Source: Dendrolimus kikuchii
Lineage: Eukaryota; Arthropoda; Insecta; Lepidoptera; Lasiocampidae
Assembly: GCA_019925095.2 (NCBI GenBank)
Contig: CM034401.1
Coordinates: 12,683,338 to 12,747,337 of the forward strand
DNA length: 64,000 bases
Direction: 5' to 3'
The notes beneath the pieces were generated by a model. That model saw only the letters and a list, made by a program, of their open reading frames with translations. It was not told the DNA's origin and made no database searches. The translations under genes and the position numbers were made by a program. This document shows positions 1 to 12,300 of the stretch, piece by piece (the first letter of the stretch is position 1; each line of letters opens with the position of its first letter).

Positions 1-90
1 ACAAATTTTTTTCGCGGCTTGTGTTGCATTTTTACCTTTTTTGTAGTAAAATTTTAAAATGTATTGAATTTCTTCATTAGATTCACTCAT
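1..90 (-). CDS. mariner transposase, N-terminal fragment running off the window
   Basis: Reading leftward from the ATG at 88-90, thirty codons stay open to the window edge. The peptide begins MSESNEEIQYILKFYYKKGK and continues with a run ending in AAKKIC. This is the typical start of mariner-family transposases, where a helix-turn-helix region binds the terminal repeat. The rest of the transposase, with its catalytic DDD/DDE residues, would lie outside the window, so intactness cannot be judged. I could not find a clear mariner terminal inverted repeat between 91 and 318. The assignment rests on family recall. Confidence 0.7.
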   Translation of the reverse strand, partial: MSESNEEIQYILKFYYKKGKNATQAAKKIC

Positions 91-314
91 TTTAACAATA
101 AGAAAAACAAATGAAAATCACACATTTTTCTAATTTGAATTTGGAATTGTCTTCTTTAAAATTAAAACTTTTTAATGATACCAAAACCAGCTAGATACAA
201 ATGGTATAGCCAAAGAGATCTTATTACAAGTTCATACATACTATATGCGAAAAGACTTTTTCCCCAACCTATTATTATACAATTTTATTTCTATACTATT
301 ATCTCATTACCGAT

Positions 315-318
<4 letters not shown>
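91..318. other. AT-rich sequence without recognised feature
   Basis: Probably the 5' untranslated part of the mariner copy at 1-90 plus flank. No terminal repeat could be delimited. Confidence 0.3.

Positions 319-379
<61 letters not shown>
319..379. repeat. (AT)n microsatellite
   Basis: Uninterrupted AT dinucleotide array directly left of the Helitron-like element at 378-586. Open frames over it are low-complexity artefacts. Confidence 0.97.

Positions 380-1030
<651 letters not shown>

Positions 1031-1077
<47 letters not shown>
1031..1077. repeat. (AT)n microsatellite
   Basis: Third AT array within 760 bases. Confidence 0.97.
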
Positions 1078-1079
<2 letters not shown>

Positions 1080-1099
1080 TTACTATGACTTCTAAGTTT

Positions 1100-1390
1100 T
1101 TTGTGTTTCAGGTTGGACTACTACATTCGGGTACCTACACCTGCAGTATGGTAACTGATTAGTGTTATATGTTTTGCTTGTTCTTGTGTTTTTTGCAAAC
1201 TAACTACTTTTAAAATAAAGGTAGTTAGTTTATCTGTTGTGTGTTTGTGTATTGTGTAAATTTATGTATATGTTTTGCTAGTATTTATTAACATAAATAC
1301 TAACGTGTTTGTGCATGCTTGTATTTTAGTGAATGTTTGTGACTTGTCTTATAAAATACCCGTTCCGTCATGCACCGTGGTCGCCGTCTT
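1100..1390. other. no recognised feature
   Basis: AT-rich sequence; nothing recognised. Confidence 0.3.
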
Positions 1391-1850
1391 GATGGTATGT
1401 GGTCCCCTACATAACGACGTTGCTCTTGCCAGACGAGACCGCCGGTCCCACGCACGATAGCGGGATCGTAGGCCTTGCCTCGTTGACTGTTCCCTTGTTG
1501 CTTAATAGTCCACTATTTTTAACAACGACGCACGGCTTCCGAACCATTACTATTGTGTTGTTCCCGGCAGACCGCCTAACAATATGCAACAGTTGCGTGC
1601 ACTATCGCGTCCCATCTAACCCTTACTGGACACGTCTCACTGAAGGCATTATGTCCTGCCTCAGCCCTTCTTTCTCGGACGCAATTTTTACAACTTGGAG
1701 GTGCGCCAACAGTGTGCTCCTCACACTCATTTCTTACGTGGGGGCCACCGCAGTGACTACATATCACCTGGGTTTTCGTGCACAGCTTTTTGCCGTGCCC
1801 GAATCCCAGGCAGATGGTGCACTGCGTGAGTGGCTTGTATAGAGTTTAGG
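1390..1850 (-). pseudogene. non-LTR retrotransposon ORF1 fragment, zinc knuckles (R1-like)
   Basis: Reading leftward from 1842 there is a cysteine/histidine array: CTICLGFGHGKKLC (CX2CX4HX4C), then CSHCGGPHVRNEC (CX2CX3HX4C), then CKNC with a downstream H and CP. It ends in VAYC followed by a stop near 1577. Three such knuckles at the end of ORF1 are typical of R1/Jockey-group LINEs, where they bind element RNA. An in-frame stop lies just upstream (about 1850), so only the C-terminal part survives. Downstream to about 1390 the same frame has further stops, so this is a dead fragment. The region is more GC-rich than its flanks. Confidence 0.7.
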
Positions 1851-1954
1851 TTACATTTTAACTAGTAGTAACACAAATGGATAGTTAGATATAAGGTGCA
1901 CTTTCTTACAATTGTCACGTAGGTACTAGCAGGAAACGGAAAATACCATAAGTT

Positions 1955-2030
1955 TACCTGCACATCGAGATAACGAATTGACACATGAACGGGTTACTTC
2001 GCCTTAAAAAGTGTGGCGTGTGTAAAGTCA
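1955..2030 (+). repeat. degenerate SINE 3' fragment
   Basis: Matches the 'ctgcacatcgagataac' block in the body of the tRNA-derived SINE seen complete at 29740 and 41269. No promoter boxes here. Confidence 0.4.
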
Positions 2031-2162
2031 AGTCAAGTTATTGGTGCCAGGATTTCAATTCGCCTTGTTAGTATTTTTTTATACCACAGAAACCTTAATT
2101 AATACACTACTTTCGTTTAATCTTGAATGTCGTTAAATGAAATAAACTTAATTCAATTGAAC

Positions 2163-2692
2163 TACGTTTTAACGGTTTTAAGCGCGGTAATTTTATTTGA
2201 TTTTGGTTTTTCCGGTTTCGGCCACTTTTCAGTGGCCGTGATCACGGAAGACAAAGATGTCAAGTGTCGAGTATTGTTAAAGTTTTATTTAGCCTACCGC
2301 CAACTTGTTAATTTTAATTATTTAATTTTAATTAAAAGTAATTATTTTAATTAAAAGTAATTATTTTAATCAAAAGCAATTATTTTAATTAAAATTAATT
2401 ATTTTAATTAAAATTAATTATTTTAATTAAAATTAATTATTTTAATTAAAATTAATTATTTTAATTAAAATTAATTATTTTAACTAAAATTAATTATTTT
2501 AACTAAAATTAATTATTTTAATTAAAATTAACAAGTTGGCGGTAGGCTAAATAAAACTTTAACAATACTCGTTGACACTTGACATCTTTGTCTTCCTGGA
2601 TCACGGCCATTGTAAAGTGGCCGAAACGTCGGAAAAACCAAAATCAAATAAAATTACCGCGCTTAAAACCGTTAAAACGTAGTTTTATTATG
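2163..2692. mobile_element. fold-back element with AT minisatellite core
   Basis: The left arm (2163-2315) and right arm (about 2528-2692) are near-perfect inverted copies. The outer end carries 'acgttttaacggttttaagc' and the inner end a 'caagttggcggtaggctaaa' type block. Between them lie about 11 copies of a 19-base AT-rich unit. Single-arm relatives occur at 57188 and 60222. There is no coding capacity, so this looks like a MITE or fold-back derivative. A link to Penelope-like terminal sequences is only an impression. Confidence 0.75.
2318..2530. repeat. 19-bp AT-rich minisatellite
   Basis: Tandem units of about 19 bases (attattttaattaaaatta), some with single substitutions, forming the loop of the fold-back element. 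Confidence 0.9.
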
Positions 2693-2769
2693 CATACAAG
2701 TCGCGAAAACTTAAGAAAATATTAATTCAATTGAACTAAGAGTAGTTAGATAAGACATTACTGGTTCTG

Positions 2770-2860
2770 ATTAAGAATTGTTGCTGTGTTTCTGGGTTTC
2801 TTGGTGCTTCTTCTCCTTTAAACAGTAATAACACTGTTACGAGTGTGGGACTCGAATTAA
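2770..2860 (+). repeat. jockey-like LINE 3' tail fragment (degenerate)
   Basis: Shares the 'gttgctg...cttcttctcctttaa' segment with the better preserved tail at 3780-3960. Confidence 0.45.
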
Positions 2861-2869
2861 AAATGTCGC

Positions 2870-3240
2870 TGGAATTACTATAGAATTTATTAGAACTATA
2901 CAAACACGTATAACATAGGTACAAATATAACTGAACACAATCAGTTCAAACGTAATGCGCGCTTCAATAACACGCGCAATCGAAACGATTATCGAATGTA
3001 GGTACACAAGTCTCGCCTTGATCGTGGTTCTCGCTAGACTGACCCCTCTCTACATCTGGCGTCGTTTTATACTTTACAAATAGAAGTGTGCCCGCCCGTA
3101 TCGTCGACTTAATTTCCTAGAAATCGTAATCCGCACAACTGGTTAATTATGCCTGTAAACAGCCATAAACGAGTACTGTTCTCCGCAATAACCAATAAAT
3201 AAGTAAACAAAAGAAGACAATCATAAAGGTATTACAATTG
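2870..3240. other. no recognised feature
   Basis: No convincing open frame or repeat seen. Confidence 0.3.
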
Positions 3241-3248
3241 GTTCAAAT

Positions 3249-3960
3249 GCCGACAGGTAATATATATTGCCATCCTTTAGATTACAAAAAGTACTGTCCT
3301 CTTTCTTGGGGGTTGGTATACGCTTCTTCAATAAGATTCCGAGTGAAATGTTAGATCTGCCTTTCACTAAATTTAAAATTAAATTAAAAAGCATGTTGCT
3401 AAAAAAGGGATACTACACTATTGAAGAATACTTAAATGACAAAAATTAATTTACATAGCACCTAGCTCCAACCTCTTATACTAAATTTTGTATAACGTTT
3501 TTATTTATTTATTTTTATTTTTTAATCTTGCCATGCTTGTAAGGAATTTGTGGAGACATATTGCAGCATAACATTTTAGCACGTCATGTCATTATTATAA
3601 CTATAATATTATTTTTCTTTCCTTTTATTGTCTTGGTCTTATTGAGTATGCATTGTTTGCTACAACTCCATTAATTCTTCAAAAAGTGATTATGTAACAT
3701 ACTTCTCTACAATCCTTATTAAAAAAAAAGAATTTGAGATATAAATAGAATATGAAATATAAAGAAAAACAATATTTAGCTAGACGTGTTGCTGGGGAGT
3801 TTCTTGCGGCTTCTTCTCCTTTACAGCATCAACACGTTGCGAAGCGGTGTTCATAGAATAGAAAGTAAAAAATTAAATTTTAACTTACATGTATGACCTT
3901 CAAAAAGTGTTCTCCAGTGGAACTTATTTTGAATAAAAACTTTTGAATTTGAATTTGAAT
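3249..3960 (+). mobile_element. jockey-like LINE, C-terminal codons and 3' untranslated tail
   Basis: The open frame 3249-3449 reads SFRLQKVLSSFLGVGIRFFN and continues to YYTIEEYLNDKN and a stop. This is the usual C-terminus of lepidopteran jockey-like reverse transcriptases as I recall them. A long AT-rich tail follows, with the 'gttgctggggagtttcttgc' block at 3788 and a final AATAAA-type signal in TTTTGAATAAAAACTTTTGA near 3930-3950. It is 5' truncated, so endonuclease and polymerase motifs are absent. Confidence 0.65.
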
Positions 3961-3961
3961 A

Positions 3962-4220
3962 GCGTGCTTCGTGGAATTTATCTTTCTCGGGAGGTTAAGT
4001 TGTAACAATACGTTGCGGAGCGGTGTACGTAGCAGAAAATAGATTTACGGCCTTATTCATATTGAGTTAGAGTCAGTTTGAAGGCTTCTTCACGGTTTTT
4101 AAAGAATACTTCACACTTACTCTAATGCAATATGAATAAGTACGCAAGTTATACTCGTATGTATGACCTTTAAAATTATCTCTAGTGAACTTAGCTTGAA
4201 TAAAAACTTTTAAATTTGAA
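3962..4220 (+). repeat. second jockey-like LINE tail copy, interrupted by a MITE
   Basis: Repeats the pattern of the preceding tail: 'acgttgcggagcggtgt', then 'tatgacctttaaaa', then 'ttgaataaaaacttt'. It is more diverged and is split by the small palindromic element at 4052-4140. Confidence 0.55.
4052..4140. mobile_element. 89-bp palindromic MITE
   Basis: Ends are inverted copies of about 26-30 bases (cttattcatattgagttaga on the left; its near reverse complement on the right). It sits inside a LINE tail. A possible 'tacg' duplication lies at 4046-4049 and 4141-4144, though not perfectly adjacent on the left. Confidence 0.6.
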
Positions 4221-5195
4221 CATAATAGGGATGTAATGAAAATACGTTATTTTAGTTAATAAATAGCATTATTTAATAAAAAAACATTAACATTATTCAT
4301 ACTTAAGCTATCATACTAATGTATTACCTAAAATGTATGGAAATGTATTATTTTGTATAGCGCGGGAAGTCATGACAATACAATGTTAAAAATGATTGTG
4401 TACATAAATACTGTCATTTGACTTTTATCGTTTAACAATGTAAGGAACATAAAAATCCTACTATTATACAACACGTTTTACATGTGTGTGTACTTAATGT
4501 AAAATTGATCTTCGTGTGATACTATAGGTATGTAATTTGACTAAAATAACAATACATACATTAGGTACTGTAATTTGAATACTGTCAAAACCATGGGGAA
4601 GTTCTTTTGACGTATCTTGAAAATCAATAATAAACAATCAATCGACTAAGTAACAAAACGATATCACTATTAGGTAACTGAATTACATTATTAAATCAAT
4701 TTAGGTAATCTGATATATTTTTTAAAATGTCTTGTAGGTTAGGCTTTTGGCCATTCTTTGATTTGCGGTTGACGACAACTCCAAAGTCAAAGGTTTTGTC
4801 GAAATAATTATACCGTTTCCAAGCATTTATTTTACTTTTGACAGCTTGAGTGGCGGATCAATTAGTAATATTCTAATCAATTTAACTTACCTGTAATATA
4901 TTATTGCTAAACATTCTATATCGTCTAATAAATATAACCACATTTCAATGAACATATTTTACATATATTAAATAAGCCATTTAAGGCGGCAGTTATAATA
5001 ATTGCAGTATTATTTTTCTTTAAAGCAGAACATTTTATTTTCAAATCGATCACTGTCGATTTATTTACGTATAATATCGATGGTTTAATAGTCTGTGCGT
5101 TACATGACTCACAGAACATCACTGCTACGTCACGCAGAATCATTAATTACGACAATTATGTCTTTTGTTTCAAGTGGGCTTTACTGTCAAGAAAT
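4221..5195. other. no recognised feature
   Basis: AT-rich; only short chance open frames. Confidence 0.3.
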
Positions 5196-5199
5196 ATGT

Positions 5200-5340
5200 A
5201 ACTTGATATATGCGGGCGCGATGCGATGGCCAGGAGAAGGTAAAGGGACGTGGAGGAAGAAGCAAGGAAGTACTTACCTCGCCACCAGTCCGCCGCCACA
5301 CTGCACTCGTCCCCCGGGGGATCACACTCACTAGGATGTT
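5200..5340. other. GC-rich segment of unknown origin
   Basis: A locally GC-rich stretch in AT-rich surroundings. On the minus strand it has a good splice-donor consensus (GGCGAG then GTAAGTAC, near 5271-5282). It could be a non-coding exon of a gene off the window or a transposable-element fragment; I cannot decide. Confidence 0.25.
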
Positions 5341-5344
5341 GGTT

Positions 5345-6190
5345 TAATGTGCTTTAAACGAAATTATAAGTTTATTTTCCCTTTATCGTGTTCCAACAAT
5401 TTACGTAATTTATATACAGGTTATTGCGATGACAGCCGTGACAATCACTTAACGTTTCTTGTTCTGCGCATTCTTCGTTTAAAAGTTTATTTTTTTCTTG
5501 ATGGCGAGGATGGGGAGGAAGAATTTACAAGGAGGTGTTCCTCGGCGCAACTAATATATGTGCAAACGTCAAAAGTAAAAAACGCTTTTGGAAACGGTAT
5601 AAAAACGCGAATTTTGGATAATCAGTGTTGATTGTACATTAATAGGGAAACGGCCTTTGCTCGCAAATTGAATGATGGTTTTAAGATTTAGTAGTAATCA
5701 AAACTTCAGCCATTGCTTGTAATATTATTTTTGTACTATAAAGATGCTTCAGAATTAGTACATATTTGTTTGCTTGAGCTAATCTCAAGAAGTATCTTTT
5801 CGATTTTTAAACAATGTAAATCTAGCTGCTTTTTCACTACATTACGCATTTGGTAGATATACATAGTATGTCTAATGATAAAAGCCGCTAAATTGGCAAA
5901 GTGGTAGTTGCCATAGACGTCAAGCAATCTAGCAAATAGTTAGCCTGAAAAATAACGTAATTAATATAATAATTATACTGTCTAGCTATATGCCTAATCC
6001 TATCAGTTACATGAGTTATATTAAAATTGTATAACATTATCATTTATCAGTCAATATTTTAATACTATGATATTTAAATTTTAAAACAGTAATTGAGTTA
6101 CCTTGTAACTAAGATTTACTTTGTGATATTATAGTAATTTTAAAGAACGTTATTGGCAAAATTATCTTCGTAATACTAGTTCACTGCTAA
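5345..6190. other. 3' flank of the secreted-protein gene, otherwise featureless
   Basis: Probably holds the 3' UTR of the gene ending at 6193. A variant polyadenylation signal ATTAAA lies on the minus strand at 6058-6063. No other feature recognised. Confidence 0.3.
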
Positions 6191-6192
6191 AA

Positions 6193-6361
6193 CTAAGGGT
6201 ATCTTACAAGATACTTCATTATTTGAAACAACAGCGGCGCATTAAGCGGACATAATGGATATCCTTTCTTACAGCTACCTTGTTCGGGGGATAATCTTCC
6301 GTAATTATACGCCTCGTTGAATGCCTGAAATGCAGCCATATCTTCTTCAAATGGTTCTAGC
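6193..6361 (-). CDS. secreted-protein gene, exon 4 (last)
   Basis: Acceptor TTTATTACAG precedes 6361. The frame runs through LEPFEEDMAAFQAFNEAYNY and CKKGYPLCPL to the stop at 6193-6195. Carries the C-terminal cysteine pair. Confidence 0.7.
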
Positions 6362-9300
6362 CTGTAATAAAGTTAAAGTTTTTATATGCTATGGTTAGGC
6401 TATAAAGAATTCGTTATTGAATATATATATATGTTAATTCGGATTTTTGATATTTACAGTAATAGACATGAACGTTTGCTAAAAGTGCTTTGGTTGTTCA
6501 AGATTGAATTTCAAAGAACTTAGATTAAAATATAACATAGTTTCTTTATGAACAAAATATATTTTGAATTTATTACTTTTGGAATTTGAGATCCGTCTGA
6601 GCGACTTGAAACGTAGCCTGGCTATTTCAACCAACACTTTTATGTCTTCTAGATAAGGTATGGTTGCGCAAGTCGTAACCCTAAGAGGAAAATGCTGTAA
6701 TCTTTCAGGTAATTGAAATGGAAAGTGGTAATTGCAAACTCCTCTCCGTGCAGGAACGGAAAAAGAATACTAATAACCTGCATCCGAGCGGCCTGTCGTA
6801 AGAGACGACAAAACAACCCACAGCCAAGTGGTAGGGTATTTGCCCGTCTGGATGGTTACCACCCCTAGTCTAGGGTATGCCGCCATAACCACTTTGTGTT
6901 GTGTTCCAGTATCAGTGGGCCATGTTCCAGTTTCTCCTTCGAGGCCAACAGCACCGTGGCAGCACCTCTGGTATAAATAATGTCCATAGGCGACGGTAAC
7001 CACTATACACTAGTGCATCTTACTTGTATTCATACGCTTGAATAATGCGCTAATGCTCTGCGCTTCGTCGCACATCGGAACTCTTAAGGAGTCTGGGAGG
7101 ATGTTTGGCCCGTCAGATTTTTCTGGCTCATTGGAAAATATTTTAAAATATTACACTTGATAATATATATAAAATTCAGGCTTCCTAAAATGACGTAAGT
7201 TCCCACATTTTATCACGACTGTTAAATTGTCTGTCAAAAGTTATGGCCCACTGGAAGTCTCTGGCAACTGTATATCTTTGTTTGTAACAATATCATATAT
7301 AACATATGTAAAAACTAGCCTTGCTACTTTGACGTAAGTCAGCATTGTTTTTTTCCACCTTTGATACCTGTTACCTGTAAAACGGCCCCACTTTCAGCTT
7401 AACGAGTATCCATTTCTTTTCTAAGTTTATACTACCGATTCTAAATATTTAATCTTTCCTAAAATCACGTAAGTCTGGGGTGACTGGGATCTCAATCTAT
7501 ATAGGTATATAGATGGTACGCTATAGCCTAAGTCGTACTTAGAGTAAGACTAATCTCCTTATTTCAGTAACAGTTATTCAAAAATAAACTTGACTCAAAA
7601 TTCATCTTATCATTCTGCGCTAATCCATCTTACAGCTGTAATATGTTTAGGTCTTCTAAATTTTGTTTTTTTATTTAGACCCATGACATGTTGTAGCGTA
7701 GGGTTCGGTACATTATATTTTCCCTCGTTAAACCCGATTTCACTATCTAAATGTTTCAGTAATGCTTCGTTCATATCCTCCCGCTTCTAAGTATTTATTA
7801 CGCACTCTATTGCTCATATTGCATAACTGGCAAAGTAAATACGAATAAAAAAATATTTTTTACCAAAAGCTAAATCATACAGTTATGATGAAAAATTTCC
7901 CACAGGTACGACTTAAGAAACTACACGTCAAAGTTTAAAATCAAAGCTACTGGCATAACCTTACAATATTTATAGTTTGACTAGCTGACCCGGCGAACTT
8001 CGTACCGCCATATTTTCTGAATTCCCAAAAGACTTTGTTTCATGATGCAAAAACAGAATTACCATAATCGGTTCAGGTGATTAGGAGGATTCTAGAACCT
8101 GATCTCAGCGCCACCTACCGGTTTTAATTGCGAATCTAAATCATCCGGGAACCAACTTAAACACACAAAAACAAAATCACCAAAATAGCTCCAGGTGATT
8201 AGGAGGATTCTAGAACCCGATCTCAGCGCCACCTACCGGTTCTAATTGCTAATCTAAACCATCCGGGAACCCACTCAAAAATACAAAAACAAAATCACCA
8301 AAATCGCTCCCGGTGATTAGGAGAATTCTAGAACCCGATCTCAGCGCCATCTACCGGTTCTAATTGCGAATCTAAACCATCCGGGAACCCAATCAAACAC
8401 ACAAAAACAAAATCACCAAAATCGCTCCAGGTGATTAGGAGGATTGTAGAACCCGGTCTCAGCGCCATCTACCGAGACCCACTCAAACACACACAAAATT
8501 TTATCAAAATCGGTAAAATCGTTCTCAAGTTATGCGCTTACCAACACATTTTGCGATTCATTTTTATATATAAGATGATAATTAAATTAACAGCAGAATT
8601 ACCCTAAACATAGCAACGTATCACAAAAATATTTTAATTATGGAATTCCTCCTTGAAATAGCCTACGAATGACTATAAAATTTTAGTAAAAACAACGAGG
8701 AGAGTTTACATTTAAAATATTTTTAATGACGAGAGCCGGGTTATCGCCCACTTGTTTTAGTTTACACTCACACGACTAAATAGTTCACGTTTACAGCATC
8801 AGAGGACGCTTCTTGTAGATACGAGACGAGATATTGATGGAGTATGACTTGCGTAACCTTCCGCTATGATATTTTACTTAGTAATAGCTGGTGTATTTCA
8901 TGACTGCTGTGTTATTAAATAAATGAATGTGAACAATGGTCTAATAATTACATAACATTTTTGTATATGTAGCTACTGTCTATTGTTGTAAGTCGAATAC
9001 CGTAGAGAGCAAACCAGGCCTACGACATATTGGAATTACTTATTTGGAACATTTGCTATACAAGAAGTATAATGAAAGTGTTACTGGTCTAGAAGAAATT
9101 TTATATCTTTAAAAATCTATAACGCAGTTAGAACTTATCAGCTGGAATCGCATTCTTCTTAATCTTTAACTCTCGAAAATCGGTGAGTTCACGAACATGG
9201 TCATAAGAAGGAACTAACTTAGCAAGTTTCTACCCAAGAGCGTGGCTTCATGTCCAATACGAAATAAAAATGAAGATATATATAATTAAAATAAACATAT

Positions 9301-12300
9301 TTTATCAAACAACAAAACTGAATTCGATCCGGAACCAAACACCCACCCATAGTCTAGTCTAAAATTATGCCGCCTCTCACCACGTTTAATCTAAATATAT
9401 GCCGCCCCTCCACGCGGCCGTAACGCTTTTTCGCGACAGAAAAATTCCTTAGGATTTTTTGTCTATATAGAAGTTTCACTTCAAAAAAACTTACTTAAGC
9501 ATGTAATGGAAGCCTCGTTGCATTATATTTTCTGGCTCTCTCCCCAGCTCACAATAAAAGTAGCGAGCACACTGTATTGGATCGTTCAGTAGGATTCTCT
9601 TCCATCTCACCTTGGGAACCTATTAAGCAGATATAAATTACTAAGCAGTGCGTTTAAAAAAAAATTGGACATGAATATAATAGCATTATAAGTTAATAAC
9701 CATTTCAATTTTGACACTTCATAACATTATAACCTCCTTTTGTATGAATATACATACATACATACATAACTTCACGCCAGTTCCCTTGCGGGGCAGGCAC
9801 GAACAACAGAGCGCCATTTAGGCTTATTCTTACACACCTCACTTGCTTCCCTGACATTCATATGAATGAATGTATTAAATCTTAATTAAATTATTTGTTT
9901 ATACTTATCAATATACTTTAATAGCAAAATACTAAAATGTCCCCCTTTTTCTGTGAAAACTGTTTTAAGTTTCCACTCAACTATATGAATGAGATACTCT
10001 TATTCTTCCAAAGGTTGAAATTTTGACCAAATATTGTTATTTTTTGATTTTCTCATGGCTGGTTGCTATATATTACAGTTTATTTGCCTTTATATATGTT
10101 AAAATTTATCACAATGATGAAAGATGACTGTCAGGCGAGAGGCTTACATTTGAATGCGAAGAAAACAAAGGTTATGGTGTTTGAAAGAGAAGAAACCAGA
10201 ACGAATGGAAGGGTAATGGTCAATGATGTTATGCTGGAGCAAGTGAATGAGTTTATATATCTTGGATGTGCCTTTAGCAGGGATGGAAGGTACACCGCTG
10301 ATATAAAAAGAAGAGTGAATTTGGGGAATAGTGTGAATGGAGCGTTAGGTAAACATCTAGGCGCTAAGAACCTCAGCCAGAAGGCCCAGCTCGCCATACA
10401 CAACGCGGTGCTGGTACCTACGCTCATGTATGGAAGCGGGAGTTGGGTATGGAAGAGAGAGCATGAAAGTAGAGTAAACGCGGTCGAGATGCGAGCACTG
10501 CGCAAAATCTGCGGAGTGACGCTCGCGGACCGCGTTGCTAATACTGAAGTAAGAAAGAGAGTTGGTGTGAAAGAGAGTGTCGGGGTGAAGGCAAGGAAAG
10601 GAATGCTCCGGTGGTTCGGGCATGTGGAAAGAATGCATGATGAAAGAATGAATAAACAGATAAACAATGCAAAAGTGGATGGATGCAGAAGTCGTGGAAG
10701 GCCACGACACACCTTCCATGATCAAATTGATCGTGTACTAGCAGAAGGTGATGTCAGGAGCTTTAAGAACAGACGAGCGTGCATGACAAGAGTTATGAAT
10801 GTCAAAGAAGCAAGTGAGGTATGTAAGAATAAGCCTAAATGGCGCTCTGTTGTTCGTGCCTACCCCGCAAGGGAACTGGCGTGAAGTTATGTATGTATGT
10901 ATGTAGTATGTATGTATGTAAGTAATGTCTTTCTACCGATGGTAAAGCAAAAGCATGAATAGTAAGATATAGGAAGCGACCATTAAACAGATGTATATAA
11001 AATACTACTATTGACTATGATAATAGAAAATCATTATATATAATACCACAGGAACAATGGGCGACGGTACCACAATTTAGTGCTCTTTTCCAGGACACAC
11101 AAGCCACCGAGTAGATGTAAGTACTTAATCAGAGTGACTGATGGTGGCAAGCAAATTAAATAAAATACGAGTGTTACGTAGACAAGCGTATTATTACGTA
11201 TACCTTAAACAAAACTAAAATAAAAAATTGTTCGGTCGTGGGACCTTGGCCAGGAACGTAGTTCCTTATATTAAGGTGCTCACACATTACGTGACGCGTC
11301 CGTCGGATGCGTCCGAACAATGAGCACACAAGAACCGTCACACACTCTCCAAATTGCTTTAGGAAGTCTGAACGCTCAAGGTCACGTCCTCGACTTAAGA
11401 CTTTTCTTATTTAGATACGTTGTTAGCCACACCCCTCAGACACATCCGTCAGTCGTGACTTATAATATGCACACACCTTAACGCTTCTTTCTTACGAGAC
11501 GATTTCTGCTAGTTCACTCTAGTGTAAACCACGTTATAGAACTTCGTTCCAAAAATCTTAATAGATAGGTACATCAGTAAAATTATGTACATAGATATCA
11601 CAAAATTTGTTAAAAGCGTGATATTTACATTTTTAAATGTTCAAAATCACTTTACCCGGCTTACATTCGCGGGCCAAGCAAGACCTAGGACAGATATAGT
11701 AGAGGGCAGATAATTTGATGGTACTTTTGTATAATACTATCTATACTAGAATAAATCTGTAAATGGTTCGAGTTTGTACATTACGTTTAAACATGTAAAA
11801 AAAATTAGGCAAATTTCGGACCAGGAGATTCCAAAAACGCAATTTTTAGAATATTTGTCTGTGTGCCTGTTAGAGCATCACGTGAGAACTACTGAACGGA
11901 TGTAAATGAAACTCGACACAGAGCTGGCTTATATCTCGAATTAACACCGAATACCTTTTATTCCGATAAAAGACGTCGTTTAAATGGAATAGGCGGATTA
12001 GCAAAATAGATGGCGCTGCAATTGCAATGTAGACAACCATCGCTGTAATTCAATAACAAATACGTTATTAAGTTACCCACATGTTATTAATTGCAGGTTG
12101 GCTACGACTTTTACTTTATGTTTTGCTGTACAGTTGTCTACACTATATTTGTACGATTATAACCGTACAGACGGCACAGTCAGCACTTACGCGAGCATAC
12201 GATTTTGGTAATCATATTAAATCGGATCACGCAACGACACCGCGGCTCGCGTTTCTATACTCGTATCATACTCATATTAATCTTGTATTACCTTAATTAA

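Noticed and set aside
1399..1842. 147-codon plus-strand frame
   Set aside because: It is the antisense of the R1-like zinc-knuckle frame, which has clear family motifs.
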